From: Dactylorhiza incarnata
Taxonomy: Eukaryota; Streptophyta; Magnoliopsida; Asparagales; Orchidaceae
DNA: 64,000 nt
Assembly (NCBI GenBank): GCA_033032865.1
Contig: JAWHQI010000064.1
Location: 2,542,001 to 2,606,000 of the forward strand
Direction: 5' to 3'
In this document: positions 21,080 through 32,468 of the stretch, piece after piece
How positions within the stretch are numbered: position 1 is the first letter of the stretch
Layout of the letters: the number at the start of each line of letters is the position of its first letter
The notes under the pieces: generated by a model
Database searches by the model: none
What the model saw: only the letters and a program-made list of their open reading frames with translations
Told to the model about the DNA's origin: nothing
Program-made: the position numbers and the translations under genes

Positions 21080-21530
21080 GGGGGGCCCTCTGTATTTCCC
21101 CCCTTTTTTCTGTTGTTTTTACCTTTTCTTTTTTCTGATGTAACCATGAATTGGGCGAATGCCCCTAAACGATATACCTATGGTTTACAATTTTTGTGCT
21201 ATCTCAATTTTTGCGTAATCTCAGTTTTTATGCTATCTCAAACTTTATTAGCACTCGCTGCAACGTCTTGCTAGGCTTACCAGGACGTTAGGTCGTAGAG
21301 TAACCGTCCCGGCTACCCAGCGAGTGTTCGGAGATGACTTAGGTGTGTTGTCCCTCTTCGACTTCTCGCTACCCGAAACACTCGCATATCTTCACCATTC
21401 GCTCGGACTGGGATTTCGTCCGGGCAGTTAGGAAGAGAGGTAAGATTATCATTCGCTTAGGTGGTCCCTGCGAATGCTCCTGGATCCTCCTTAGAGAATT
21501 TGGATCATGCTACCCCGTGGACCCTCCAAC

Positions 21531-23069
21531 CTGCCAGCTGGATGAGAGCCCGGACAGCGGGTCTGCTCGGGGCCAACCTCTGGAACATAGAACCTGCCAC
21601 CGAGTGAGCCTTCGGACCTGCCAGCTAGATGAGAGCCTGGACAGCGGGTCTGCTCGGGGCCATCCTCTGGAACATAGAACCTGCCACCGAGTGAGCCTTC
21701 GGACCTGCCAGCTAGATGAGAGCCTGGACAGCGGGTCTGCTCGGGGCCATCCTCTGGAACATAGAACCTGCCACCGAGTGAGCCTTCGGACCTGCCAGCT
21801 AGATGAGAGCCTGGACAGCGGGTCTGCTCGGGGCCATCCTCTGGAACATAGAACCTGCCACCGAGTGAGCCTTCGGACCTGCCAGCTAGATGAGAGCCTG
21901 GACAGCGGGTCTGCTCGGGGCCATCCTCTGGAACATAGAACCTGCCATCGAGTGAGCCTTCGGACCTGCCAGCTAGATGAGAGCCTGGACAGCGGGTCTG
22001 CTCGGGGCCATCCTCTGGAACATAGAACCTGCCACCGAGTGAGCCTTCGGACCTGCCAGCTAGATGAGAGCCTGGACAGCGGGTCTGCTCGGAGCCATCC
22101 TCTGGAACATAGAACCTGCCACCGAGTTAGCCTTCGGACCTGCCAGCTAGATGAGAGCCTGGACAGCGGGTCTGCTCGGGGCCATCCTCTGGAACATAGA
22201 ACCTGCCACCGAGTGAGCCTTCGGACCTGCCAGCTAGATGAGAGCCTGGACAGCGGGTCTGCTCGGGGCCATCCTCTGGAACATAGAACCTGCCACCGAG
22301 TGAGCCTTCGGACCTGCCAGCTAGATGAGAGCCTGGACAGCGGGTCTGCTCGGGGCCATCCTCTGGAACATAGAACCTGCCACCGAGTGAGCCTTCGGAC
22401 CTGCCAGCTAGATGAGAGCCTGGACAGCGGGTCTGCTCGGGGCCATCCTCTGGAACATAGAACCTGCCACCGAGTGAGCCTTCGGACCTGCCAGCTAGAT
22501 GAGAGCCTGGACAGCGGGTCTGCTCGGGGCCATCCTCTGGAACATAGAACCTGCCACCGAGTGAGCCTTCGGACCTGCCAGCTAGAGGAGAGCCTGGACA
22601 GTGGGTCTGCTCGGGGCCATCCTCTGGAACATAGAACCTGCCACCGAGTGAGCCTTCGGACCTGTCAGCTAGATGAGAGCCTGGACAGCGGGTCTGCTCG
22701 GGGCCATCCTCTGGAACATAGAACCTGCCACCGAGTGAGCCTTCGGACCTGCCAGCTAGATGAGAGCCTGGACAGCGGGTCTGCTCGGGGCCATCCTCTG
22801 GAACATAGAACCTGCCACCGAGTGAGCCTTCGGACCTGCCAGCTAGATGAGAGCCTGGACAGCGGGTCTGCTCGGGGCCATCCTCTGGAACATAGAACCT
22901 GCCACCGAGTGAGCCTTCGGACCTGTCAGCTAGATGAGAGCCTGGACAGCGGGTCTGCTCGGGGCCATCCTCTGGAACATAGAACCTGCCACCGAGTGAG
23001 CCTTCGGACCTGCCAGCTAGATGAGAGCCTGGACAGTGGGTCTGCTCGGGGCCAACCTCTTGAACATCC
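21531..23069. repeat. 87-bp tandem array, 18 units
   Basis: Units start CTGCCAGCTAGATGAGAGCC at 21531 and every 87 bp to 23010; the last is partial. They are nearly identical. Because 87 is a multiple of three, frames on both strands stay open through the array, but these are most likely not genes. The array lies just after the pol stop, the hypervariable 3' UTR of Tat elements known to give rise to satellites. Confidence 0.95.
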
Positions 23070-23158
23070 AGGGTCTCCCCTGCGAGCTGCAGCATCATTT
23101 TCATTCACATAGTTTAGACAAAGTGCTTTTATTCAAAAAACATCATTATTACATGGTA

Positions 23159-26100
23159 CTAAGGATAAAAGCGTTTAAGGTCGTCGCCACTCCATGTGTG
23201 GCTGAGGAGCTGGCCCTCCGCATTCTGAAGGCGATACCCCCCAGACTTTAGTGCTTCTTCCACGACATAGGGGCCTTCCCAGTTGGGGTTAAGCTTTCCC
23301 ACCGCGGCGGATCTCCCAGCCGCGTCGACCTTCTTGAGTACCAGATCCCCCTTCTCGAACTGTTTGATCCTGACGTGCCTGTCAAAATACTTGGCCATCC
23401 GCCGCTTGACCTCCTCTTGATGGATGGCTGCTCGATCCCGAGCTTCTTCGATGAGGTCGAGGGAGAGCCGCAACTCCTCCTCGTTCTCGGCTCTCCAATC
23501 TTCCTCTCCGTTTGCGGCGACCGTGACCCGTGGTGTCGTAATTTCGAACTCTATGGGGATGACCGCCTCGCAGCCGTGAGAGAGCTTGAAAGGGGTCTCC
23601 CCCGTGGCGGTGTTGGGGGTGGTCCTTAAAGCCCATAGGACCGAGGGGAGCTGTTCCACCCAATTGCCTTTGAGATTTTCCACCTTTTTCTTGAGCAAGT
23701 TCACGATGACTTTGTTCGCTGCCTCTACCTGCCCGTTGCTCCTGGGATGGTGGACGGACGCAAACCTAAGGTCTATCCCCAGCTGGCCACAGAAGCTGAT
23801 GAATTCCTCGCTTGCGAACTGCGGTCCATTATCCGTGACTATGGCCTGCGGAAGCCCATGTCGACAAATGATTTCCCCCCATACGAAGTTGCGGATTACC
23901 TGGGAGGTGACCTTAGCCAACGCCTTGACCTCCAGCCACTTTGTGAAGTAGTCAATCATGACTAGGAGAAACCTCCTCTGCCCGCTGGCCTGGGGGAAGG
24001 GTCCTACCAGATCCATTCCCCATATGGCGAATGGCCAGGGCGCCGTGATACTCTTCAGCCTCTGAGCTGGCACGAGCTGAAGCGGGGCGAACATTTGGCA
24101 CTTCTGGCATCTCTTGGCGAAGGCTGCCGCGTCTTTACTTAGGGTTGGCCAGAAGTACCCCTGCCTCACTATTCTTGCCTCCAGCATCCTGCTCCCCGAG
24201 TGGCTGCCGCACTCGCCGGAGTGGACTTCTTCCAAGATCCTTGGGACCTCTTCCTCCGAGATGCATCGGGCCAGGAGGCCCGAGAGGGTCTTCCGATACA
24301 AGTCACCCTCATGGAGCACGTAGTAGGCAGACTTATACCGGAAGCGCCTCTGGTTCGGAACTTCTTTCGGAAATTTTCCCGTTGCAAGGAAGGTGACGAA
24401 GGGATCCTTCCAGGAGGGCCGTTGTTCTACTTCCATGAGCTCTCCTTCTTCAATCGAAGGACGGAATAGGTCCGTCAGGGTTCCTCCGGCTCGAGGACCA
24501 GATTTTGCCAACCGATCTGCAGGAGTGCTCTCCTCTCGTGGGACATGCTGAATGGAGAAAGTTTTGAACGTCCCCACGAGACCTTTGACTTTTGCTAAAT
24601 ACTTCACGAGCACAGGTTCCCTTGTTTCGAACTCTCCCCTTATCTGAGAAGCTATTATCATGGAATCCGTGAGGACCTCCACGTCATGGACCCCGAGCTC
24701 CCGGGCCAACCGCAGGCCGGCGATTACAGCCTCATACTCTGCCTGGTTGTTGGTGATTGGAAAGTGTATCACTAGCGTCTGCTCTATCTTTACTCCGTGG
24801 GGACTCTCCAGCACTACCCCCCCTCCAAGAGAATTCTTGCCCGAAGCTCCGTCCACCAGCAGCTTCCACGGAATGTGACGAGGGGTTCCGTCTTCTTTCA
24901 TCTCGGCCACGAAATCTGTCATGAAATCAGCTACCACCTGCGCCTTCATAGATAATCGAGGGACAAAGGTAATGTTGAATTCACTTAGCTCGATTGACCA
25001 TTTTGCGAGTCTTCCCGAGTGCTCCACTCCTTCGAAGATCTGGCGGAGTGGATGGTCCGTCACTACTTGGATCGAATGGGCCTGGAAGTATGGCCTGAGC
25101 TTCCTGGCTGCGATGACCAGGGCAAAGGCCAACTTTTCTAAAATTGGGTACCTGAGCTCCGCTTCCCTCAGGACCCTGCTTACGTAGTAGACTGGCAGCT
25201 GCTTCTTTCCTTCCTCTCGAACCAGGACGGAGCTTACGGCCTCCGCCCCAACCCCGAGATATAAATGTAGAACCTCCCCCTCTTTGGGACTTTGCAGTAG
25301 CGGAGCCTTGGTGAGTTGGCTCTTCAAGGCCTGAAAGGCTTCCTCGCATTCTCTCGTCCATTCAAACTTCTGATTGCCTCGTAGCGCCTTAAAGAAGGGA
25401 GAGCATTTTACCCCTGCCCGGGATAGAAACCTGTTCAGCCCGGCGAGTCTTCCGGTCAAGCGCTGAACTTCCTTGGCGTTCCGAGGCGACCCCAGCTCCA
25501 TTATAGCCCTAACCTTGTCCGGGTTAGGTTCTACCCCCCAGGGGGTGAGAAGGTGCCCGAGGAACTTCCCTTTGCTGGCCCCGAACACACACTTCAGGGG
25601 GTTCAGGCGCATCTTGTACTTGCGTAGGGTGGCGAAGGTCTCCTCGAGGTCCTGGATGTGAGAGCTCACGCACTTGCTTTTTATCATAAGGTCATCCACG
25701 TAGACCTCCAGGTTCCTTCCCCTTTGTTTCTTGAATACCCGATCCATCATCTTCTGGTAGGTTGCTCCTGCATTTTTCAGCCCGAAGGGCATCATCTTAT
25801 AGCAGTAGCATCCCTCCCTGGTGATGAACGAGACATCTTTGACGTCTGGTGGGTGCATTCTTATTTGGTGATAACCTGAAAAAGCATCCAAAAAACTCAT
25901 CACAGAAAAACCGACGGTTGAGTCAACCAGCGCGTCGATCCGAGGCAAGGGATAACAATCCTTAGGACAGGCCTTATTTAACAATGAAAAGTCCACACAC
26001 ATACGCCAGCGGCCATCGGCCTTTTTTACCATTACGACATTGGAGACCCAGCCTGGATACTGGATCTCCGTTACAAAACCTGCTTCGAGGAGTTTCGCCA

Positions 26101-28573
26101 CCTCCTCGCGGATCGGTTCTTCGAGCTTGTCAGCTATAGCCCTTCTCTTCTGCCGGATGGGGCGGGCTTCTGGATCGAGGTTGAGACGATGGCAAGCCAC
26201 GTCCGCCTCGATGCCTGGCATGTCCGCCGCGCTCCACGCGAAGATGTCCATGTTCTTCTGGATGCACTCCAGCATCCTTCTCTGGTCCTCCGGGCCGAGG
26301 CCCCCGCTGACCCGCACCTTCTCCACCCTTCCTGCCTGGGTGGTAACCTCCATCTCTATCACCTCTTCTGCCGGCTCGAGCCGGGCTGGCTCGTCCCACT
26401 GGCCCTTCGCTTCTCGCCCCTCCTCCCGGGTCTTTTTTCCTGCAGCTCCTTCCGCCTTCATAGGCTCGACCTCCTGCTCATCGCGAGCGACCTCCAATAC
26501 CTCCTCTCGGGCATCGCCCTCTCCCCCTTCTTCTTCCTTCTCCTTTTCCTCTCCTGGCCCCTCCGGCCTCACCATCTCTTCATCCATCTTTTCGGCATCC
26601 GCCATCCATGAGATGGTGTTGACGGCAATTACGTAGCATTGCCTCGCCACCTTAGCATCTCCTCGGACGCGGATCTGGACTCCTCCACTATGGAGCTTTA
26701 AGCACTGATGGTACGATGAGGGCACGCACCGGAAGGCGCTGATGAGGGGTCGGCCGAAGATGGCGTTGTAGCTGCTCGGAGCGTCAACGATGACGAACCG
26801 ACAGTTCCTGGGGACCCCTCCCAACGTCACTTGGAGACCCACGCCTCCTTCGACCTCCTTCCGCTCTCCCGAGAAACCAAACAGTGGTCCGTCGGAGGCC
26901 TGCACTCTCTTCTTCTCTACCTCCATCGCGTCGAAAGCTTTTTTGAAGATCACATTCACCGAGCTCCCATTGTCCACCAGGATCCGAGAGACCGTGAAGT
27001 TTTCTATTGACGTCTGGATCACCAGGGCGTCGCAGAATGGGTCTTCGTAGTCTAGCATATCCTCTGAGGAGAAGGTGAGCTTCTCGGAGGGGGGTGGGGT
27101 CTGGGAAGTCGACGCGACGTCCCTTCGGAACATGGCCTGGAAGCTCCTCTTGCGAGAGGCCTCTATCCCAACCCCACCGTGAATCACCCCGATTCCCCCC
27201 CTGGTTCCTATATCTGCCCTATCCTCACACCGGTCCTCTTCTGCCTCTGGAAGCACTTCCTCAATTCTGGCATGCGGCCGCCGTGGCCGTCCTCTTTCCC
27301 TCATTTCCAAGAACTCTGGGCAGGTGGCGATCGCGTGACCTTCTTCCTGATGGAAGTCACAGTAAGGCAACGCCACCCTGTCCTCTCTTCCAGCTCTTCC
27401 TCTTCCTCCTCTCGCTCCTCTACCTCTTCTCCCTCGGCCTACCGCCATGGCTTGCTCCCTCGGGGGGTGAGGGGGTCTGGGACCCTGCCTCCACCCCTGA
27501 TTCACTCCTCCTGCCTCCCTTCCTTGGTACCTTTCATCCTGACCTCGCGCTGGACCTTCCTGGTTCCTCCAGCCCAACCTGTTGTTGGGTTCTTGGTTCC
27601 TCCAAACCCGAGGTGGTCTTTCGAACCCCTGGCCCCCGGGCTCCTCTCGCCTTCTTCTTTCTGGCTGCCTCGCCTCGGGCTCGCTCATCTTTGCCAACCT
27701 TTTGTAGAATTCGGGGTTGGCTGCCTCTCCTTCAATCTCCTCCGCGACTCTCTCCATCAACTCCTCGAAGGATACAGGAGGTCTTCTCTTCAGGTCCATC
27801 TTGAAGAACCCCTCTCGCAGCCCTACGATGAATGCCATCTGGAGGGCGAATCCCGGCACCTCCTGCACTAGGTGTATCTCCTCCTGGAACCTGTCCACGT
27901 ACTTAGCCAGGGATTCTCCCTCCCTCTGCCTGATTTTGAAAAGAGCCTCCGCATCCTTCTTCCTCTTCTTTGACGTCGAGAAACGTAGTCGGAAGCTTCG
28001 GCGCAGATCATCGAACGCATAGATGGAACCTGTGGGAAGTTGGTGGAACCAGTCCCTTGCTTTCTCCATCAGGGTGGTTGCGAAGAGTCGGCATTGGAAA
28101 GAATCCGACATGGGAAGGATTGAAGTCATGTCCTCGAACCACTGCAGGTGCACAACTGGATCCTCCTTGCCGGTGTAGTAGGACATCTCCGGCCCACGAA
28201 ACCCTTCTGGCACTGGGGCCGACAGGATCATCTCGCAAAAGGGGCTCCCTTCTCCTGCTCGGCGAGTGGTCCTCTCGCGCGGGATCAACTCACACACCTC
28301 AGCACTCGCCGGACTGCTGAACAACTGCCGTCCGGGGAGGTCTCGCGCACTGCCTTCTGCTGGCACCTCCTTTCCCGGTCGCTGCCCCGGGGCGTTCTCG
28401 CCAATCTGCAAAGGCGGGACCACTGGAACCACCGGGGTCTCGCACTCGGTCCTCGCCGCGAGAACCGTCTGCAGGACCTCTCGCTTGAACTTCTCAAACA
28501 TCTCCAGCCACTCGCCTGCCGCTGGTGAATGCGAGTGACCTGAGTCAGAACCATTTCCTCCATCTCCTGTCAT
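23159..28573 (-). CDS. Intact gag-pol polyprotein of the Tat element (~1804 aa)
   Basis: Single open frame. The frame can be read from a GTG at 28600, but the first ATG is 28571-28573, after an in-frame TAG near 28606, so I start there. Domains (numbered from 28600): Gag core 120-300 (RDWFHQLP, LRFSTSKKRKKDAEALF); zinc-finger-like CDFHQEEGHAIATC near 414; protease VDNGSS near 542; RT 815-985 with YVDD at 967-970; RNase H 1080-1190; second RNase H 1245-1365 with D, E, D, D near 1250, 1288, 1312, 1362; integrase HHCC near 1460-1501 and D, D, E near 1530, 1590, 1626. All catalytic residues I can place are present, so this copy could supply enzymes in trans. The dual RNase H is typical of Tat. 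Confidence 0.93.
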   Translation of the reverse strand: MTGDGGNGSDSGHSHSPAAGEWLEMFEKFKREVLQTVLAARTECETPVVPVVPPLQIGENAPGQRPGKEVPAEGSARDLPGRQLFSSPASAEVCELIPRERTTRRAGEGSPFCEMILSAPVPEGFRGPEMSYYTGKEDPVVHLQWFEDMTSILPMSDSFQCRLFATTLMEKARDWFHQLPTGSIYAFDDLRRSFRLRFSTSKKRKKDAEALFKIRQREGESLAKYVDRFQEEIHLVQEVPGFALQMAFIVGLREGFFKMDLKRRPPVSFEELMERVAEEIEGEAANPEFYKRLAKMSEPEARQPERRRREEPGGQGFERPPRVWRNQEPNNRLGWRNQEGPARGQDERYQGREAGGVNQGWRQGPRPPHPPREQAMAVGRGRRGRGARGGRGRAGREDRVALPYCDFHQEEGHAIATCPEFLEMRERGRPRRPHARIEEVLPEAEEDRCEDRADIGTRGGIGVIHGGVGIEASRKRSFQAMFRRDVASTSQTPPPSEKLTFSSEDMLDYEDPFCDALVIQTSIENFTVSRILVDNGSSVNVIFKKAFDAMEVEKKRVQASDGPLFGFSGERKEVEGGVGLQVTLGGVPRNCRFVIVDAPSSYNAIFGRPLISAFRCVPSSYHQCLKLHSGGVQIRVRGDAKVARQCYVIAVNTISWMADAEKMDEEMVRPEGPGEEKEKEEEGGEGDAREEVLEVARDEQEVEPMKAEGAAGKKTREEGREAKGQWDEPARLEPAEEVIEMEVTTQAGRVEKVRVSGGLGPEDQRRMLECIQKNMDIFAWSAADMPGIEADVACHRLNLDPEARPIRQKRRAIADKLEEPIREEVAKLLEAGFVTEIQYPGWVSNVVMVKKADGRWRMCVDFSLLNKACPKDCYPLPRIDALVDSTVGFSVMSFLDAFSGYHQIRMHPPDVKDVSFITREGCYCYKMMPFGLKNAGATYQKMMDRVFKKQRGRNLEVYVDDLMIKSKCVSSHIQDLEETFATLRKYKMRLNPLKCVFGASKGKFLGHLLTPWGVEPNPDKVRAIMELGSPRNAKEVQRLTGRLAGLNRFLSRAGVKCSPFFKALRGNQKFEWTRECEEAFQALKSQLTKAPLLQSPKEGEVLHLYLGVGAEAVSSVLVREEGKKQLPVYYVSRVLREAELRYPILEKLAFALVIAARKLRPYFQAHSIQVVTDHPLRQIFEGVEHSGRLAKWSIELSEFNITFVPRLSMKAQVVADFMTDFVAEMKEDGTPRHIPWKLLVDGASGKNSLGGGVVLESPHGVKIEQTLVIHFPITNNQAEYEAVIAGLRLARELGVHDVEVLTDSMIIASQIRGEFETREPVLVKYLAKVKGLVGTFKTFSIQHVPREESTPADRLAKSGPRAGGTLTDLFRPSIEEGELMEVEQRPSWKDPFVTFLATGKFPKEVPNQRRFRYKSAYYVLHEGDLYRKTLSGLLARCISEEEVPRILEEVHSGECGSHSGSRMLEARIVRQGYFWPTLSKDAAAFAKRCQKCQMFAPLQLVPAQRLKSITAPWPFAIWGMDLVGPFPQASGQRRFLLVMIDYFTKWLEVKALAKVTSQVIRNFVWGEIICRHGLPQAIVTDNGPQFASEEFISFCGQLGIDLRFASVHHPRSNGQVEAANKVIVNLLKKKVENLKGNWVEQLPSVLWALRTTPNTATGETPFKLSHGCEAVIPIEFEITTPRVTVAANGEEDWRAENEEELRLSLDLIEEARDRAAIHQEEVKRRMAKYFDRHVRIKQFEKGDLVLKKVDAAGRSAAVGKLNPNWEGPYVVEEALKSGGYRLQNAEGQLLSHTWSGDDLKRFYP

Positions 28574-28609
28574 CGAAACCAGCTTGGGATTTTCTTTCAC
28601 CGGCTACGG

Positions 28610-28631
28610 TCCACGCTCACCGCACCAAAAA
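28610..28631 (-). promoter_or_regulatory. Primer-binding site of the Tat element
   Basis: Minus strand after the 5' LTR reads TTTTTGGTGCGGTGAGCGTG. TGG would pair with the CCA end of a tRNA. I could not name the tRNA. The same stretch follows the LTR of the gag-protease-only element (about 46427-46448). Confidence 0.6.
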
Positions 28632-29312
28632 TGTTGAAACCAGCAACTGGTCTCTTGAGTTCGGACCCACTGGGGGTGCAGCCGATGCTTATTTCTCCCT
28701 CACTAGACTCTCTTGACGGTGGATGCTGGAAACGGAATAGACTCGAGGCTGAAGCGAGGAGGTCCCGCCACACACCCGGAAGATCTTAGAGAGCTTCCCC
28801 TCCCAAACCAAAGCTCAACCGGGCACCTTGGAGGGCACTGGCTGCCAACCAAAGCTAGCCTAGAGGAGAGGATTCTCTAAAAATCGGATCTCCTCCAAGG
28901 TGCCCTTAAGGGTCTATTTATAGTTTTTCTTAGGCTGGTCTGCAAATAGCATGAATCCGCCTTTTAATTTTACTAAACGCACCCCAAATTGGTCTACGAA
29001 TAGCCTAACTCCGCTGTTCTGAAGGGCTATATGCAGACCACAAGGGGTATTATGGTCATTTCCTCCTCACTGCCTTCTGGGCGAGTGGTCCGTGAGGGAA
29101 CCACTCGCCGAGTTCCCGCCTGACTGGGCGAATGATCAAGCCTCTGAGCGAATGGTCCGTGGAGGCACCACTCGTCAGGCTCCCACTCGCCTGCAGCCTA
29201 CCCCCACTAATCTGGGGATCCTTTTTCCTGTCTCGGTACGGGCGAATGGTCTGGCTGACCCCTGTCTCATCAACTGACTCGAGGGACCCACTCGCCAAAT
29301 ACGGGTTGTACA
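28632..29312 (-). mobile_element. 5' LTR of the Tat element
   Basis: 681 bp, nearly identical to 16626-17307. TATAAATA on the minus strand at about 28915-28922 is the likely promoter of the genomic RNA. Confidence 0.9.
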
Positions 29313-29317
29313 CATAC

Positions 29318-30139
29318 AGGTCTAGAGTATTTGAGATTTTGTGATAGAAAAGTCTTCCTCTAATAATATTATGTCTTCTGTTAGTGCTCTAAGGAGCACC
29401 CGTTAATGGTATCTTCTGCTAAAAAAACTACGTCTCTACTCTATTGGTTTGTAGTGAAGTTCGATTAACATCATCATCGATGCATCACATTGAAAAACAG
29501 AAGGGAGTGGATGGAGATGAATGTGCCTTTGTTGGACCCTTCGACGTCGTGTGTTGACGGCGGTGTGCAGTAAGATCCCCTAGTCGGACCCCTAATTTTT
29601 TAGGAGGTGGGCTTATATCACCCTTTAACATAGATGAGATCTTCCATCAGTAAGTGCTACTGATGGTAATTTGCGTCATTTAATTTTAACATTTACTCAG
29701 AACCTGAACCTGAAGTGGACTTTGTAGTGCTCTGTTGATTAGACTGACCTGAGTTCTCTGAGCCGACAATTTCCAAAAAGTAATTTAAAGAGGTTAGAGA
29801 GCGTACCAATAATCGTCACCTACCACATGATCATCAACCCAAAATATTTGATCGGCTCGTCTCAAATCTCAAGCAGGTCAGCCTGATAACTGCTCTCATA
29901 ATTAACCTAGATCTGAAACCACTTGTTGGGATAGAGTGCACGCAAGTTAGACCAAAGCACCAATAAATTAGTTTGAACAGGTACCTACACAACCACTTAG
30001 CGGTATGTTGATACACAATGCATGCTAATTTCATGGTCAAAGGCGGCTACCACTTTTCCCACTTGGCATGAAACATATGATTGATAAGCATAGCCAAAAA
30101 GTGGCTAGACATATTCACACTTAGGAGAAAATATCGTTC
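29318..30139. other. No recognisable gene or element
   Basis: AT-rich flanking DNA after the target duplication. No frame with recognised homology, tandem repeat or clear terminal repeat was found. Confidence 0.5.
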
Positions 30140-30276
30140 AAAATTAATATTCTTTTCTTGGTGGCGATCATAGCCATTGTCTTGCCAAACATGCATTCTA
30201 TGTTAGTGACATTTTTGTCCAAACTCGCCAAAGCAAAAAAACATTGCGTCAAACAGAGCCTTAATCTCCAAAAGCC
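30140..30276. mobile_element. Truncated MITE (GGCTCTGTTTGG family), right end
   Basis: Similar to the right part of the element at 39299-39513: shared blocks 'tcttttcttggtggcg', 'catgcattctatg', 'tttttgtccaaactcgcc' and a terminus CAAACAGAGCC followed by TTA. The left end is not recognisable. Confidence 0.45.
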
Positions 30277-30297
30277 ACAGTGGAGAACATGTCAACT

Positions 30298-31049
30298 GTT
30301 GGAACTGAGAATCGGCCCAACGAGGAGTTCGGACCCCTGAAAGGGGGCAACTAGCACTTACTGATCCCATAGAGGAATCCGACCGAAGACTTAGAGCTAG
30401 AAACCGACCCTTGGCTACAGTGTGGAGGTCCCACCACACAACTGGAAGATCTTTAGAGCGCTTCCCCTCCTAAGCTAAAACTGAAGCCTGACACCTTGGA
30501 GAGCTGAAGGAACTAACCAAAGGCATCCTAAGGAGAAGAAAAGATTTGGAATGCTCTCCAAAGGCGCCCTTTATGGTCTATTTATAGCTTTTTTTCACTG
30601 GTTTGTTGATTGCGCAATTCCGCCTTTTGGTTTTGCTATACGCACCCCAAATTGGTCTGCTAACAGCCAAACTCCGTTGTTCTGGAGGGCTATTGACAGC
30701 CCACCAAGGGTATCAGAGTAAATTCACCTGCAGACCCTTGCTGGGCGAGTGGAGACGAGCCCCCACTCGCCTTTTTTCCTACGATCTAGGCTCGTGAGAT
30801 CTCCTCTTGCGAGTGGAGACGAGCCCCCACTCGCCTCGCCAGACTGGTACTGCGAGACCTCGCTTGTCTCGCTCTGGCTAAATACACCCCAAAATGATGC
30901 TACGTTGTCTCGCCTCGCCATGCGCTACTTGCGAGATCGGCCTTCTGATTCACCTTGGCTGGATGCTCACCGCGAGTCGGTGAGTACTCTTCGACCCGCC
31001 TATAGTCAGTTTCCCCTTTTCACCCCCTTGGAGAACACTGGGTTGTATA
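30298..31049 (-). mobile_element. Decayed LTR related to the Tat element
   Basis: Begins TGTTGGAACTGAGAA and ends GGGTTGTATA on plus. Shares with the 682-bp Tat LTR the block around 'gaggtcccaccacaca', the TATA box (TATTTATA on plus at 30589-30596), 'caccccaaattggtct' and a segment of GGCGAGTGG words. No target duplication was found and the final CA is TA, so it is a degraded solo LTR or a truncated element. Confidence 0.65.
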
Positions 31050-31257
31050 GAGTGTTCTTTGAATTTAGAATCAGTAATTAGCAATAAATAATATATGTAA
31101 TAGTGATTAAAGGAACAATAAAATATCATAGTTTTTTTTTCATGTTTTCGCCGATTGCCTTCCTCGTTCATCTGCTCCCTCCCCTTTCTGCCATTTTCTC
31201 TAGAATTCCTCCTATATTTTGGCGTTCTCTTACTTTGAACTCCATCCAGCTTAATGG
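31050..31257. other. Short AT-rich stretch, nothing recognised
   Basis: Lies between the decayed LTR and the gypsy gag remains. May belong to either. Confidence 0.3.
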
Positions 31258-31932
31258 GTGACTCCATGTGATCTAAAGAGACAGAATCAACTCATAAAGA
31301 TCATGAACACGTTAAAGGTTGAGCAATCCACGCATCAAACTCGATGTGACGCCTTACAACATCAATTTGCACTCGACCCGCAAATAAAAGAAATGTCCTG
31401 GTTCAACAAATCATGGAGGCTCGCGAAGCAGCCTCGGATAAGCTCACCGCTTTCTGACAAGAATTATTGTCATATTTGACAGAACTCAAACGACGTCATA
31501 TGGAGTCTGCCAATGTTCATTCCCAGCGGAAACCTAACAGGCATCCTTTAACAGCATTCTTGGTAATTTCGCCCCTACATATGATACCCATGTAGTTTCG
31601 CTCCCTCCCATTAATAGTGTTTGTACTGTTATTCCTCAGTTTTCCGACGATGATCCGACTAAGTGGTTACATGAGTTGCATTTATTTATTCAATACAACA
31701 ATGTACATCCAAAAAAATTCTTTATCTTAGCCATTTTTCACTTAGATAAAGTACTTTGCGCTATCACGCCACACTTCGCAATCATTCGGCTCTCACTTTT
31801 CCATAATTTACATATGCAATCGATCGTTAAGCATTTCAGACCTTTTACTCATGAAATATTTGGCCGACGCACTCAACAAATTAACACAAACTACCACGCT
31901 CACGACTACAAGAAACAATCACAGGATCGTTG
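31258..31932 (+). pseudogene. Decayed gag of a Reina-like Ty3/gypsy element, first part
   Basis: The frame through about 31640-31790 gives PTKWLHELHLFIQYNNV and LAIFHLDKVLCAI, matching the Gag pattern 'P..WL...E.FF.Y..., .LASFHLEG.A'. Further on, traces of the Gag helix region continue (QQINTNYHAHDYKKQ, about 31870-31920). Several stops and frame changes interrupt it. The segment breaks at the solo LTR (31933) and resumes at 35740. Confidence 0.65.
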
Positions 31933-32404
31933 TGTAAGACCCCTCTTCGAAACCAGACACGACCATGAGATGTTATCACACATCACTGTCAATCCATTGC
32001 AAAGAAGGGAATAAAGGAAGAGTAGATGTATGAACATCTCAACCCTCCCCAATTATTCTCTTCTAAAGCCATGAATCGACGATGGTGCTAAGCGAACAAC
32101 CATCACACCACAAGCAGGGTATGCTATAAGAAACAGCAGAAGAATTAGAAGCGGGATACTAGTAGTCACGTAGTAGAGCACATAAATATATGAGTAAATA
32201 AAGACATGACAAAAGTAGCCACAATAACGACACAATGACCCCACAGTCCAAGTATAACAGTCTATAGAAAATTCGGGGGCTCACAAGTAACATGCAAGCC
32301 GAATAAAGTGGTATAAATAGGTAAATCTAATGAGATAACTATATGACTAATGATGTTGCTAAGGGTAGCAATGATCATCATCATGCCTTCTATCTTCAAG
32401 CCAA

Positions 32405-32468
32405 GTCGACGTCGAGTCCACATCGAGTCCACGTCGAGTCCACATCAAGTCCACGTCGAGTACACGTT
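32405..32468. repeat. 12-bp tandem repeat (CGTCGAGTCCAC type)
   Basis: About five units alternating CACGTCGAGTCC and CACATCGAGTCC inside the solo LTR. Confidence 0.8.

Larger units (their letters stand above)
16626..29312 (-). mobile_element. Complete Tat-lineage Ty3/gypsy element with antisense genes (12.7 kb)
   Basis: Flanked by a perfect 5-bp duplication CATAC (16621-16625 and 29313-29317). Coding strand minus: 5' LTR 28632-29312, PBS, gag-pol 23159-28573, tandem 87-bp repeats, two plus-strand genes, PPT, 3' LTR 16626-17307. The second RNase H domain before integrase and the long region between pol and the 3' LTR with extra ORFs are hallmarks of the Tat lineage. The LTRs differ at only about six positions by eye, so the insertion is young and possibly still competent. 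Confidence 0.9.

Noticed and set aside
21531..23069. CRISPR-like regular repeats
   Set aside because: Units are nearly identical without unique spacers, in a plant retrotransposon 3' region. No cas genes. The same holds for 42881-44138.
21343..23112. Long open frame of 589 codons with a 29-residue repeat
   Set aside because: It exists only because the tandem unit is 87 bp (29 codons) without stops. The complementary strand is open too. No start context, no homology.
28574..28600. GTG at 28600 as the start of the Tat gag-pol
   Set aside because: Plant nuclear genes rarely start at GTG; an ATG lies nine codons further on and the added residues show no conservation I can point to.
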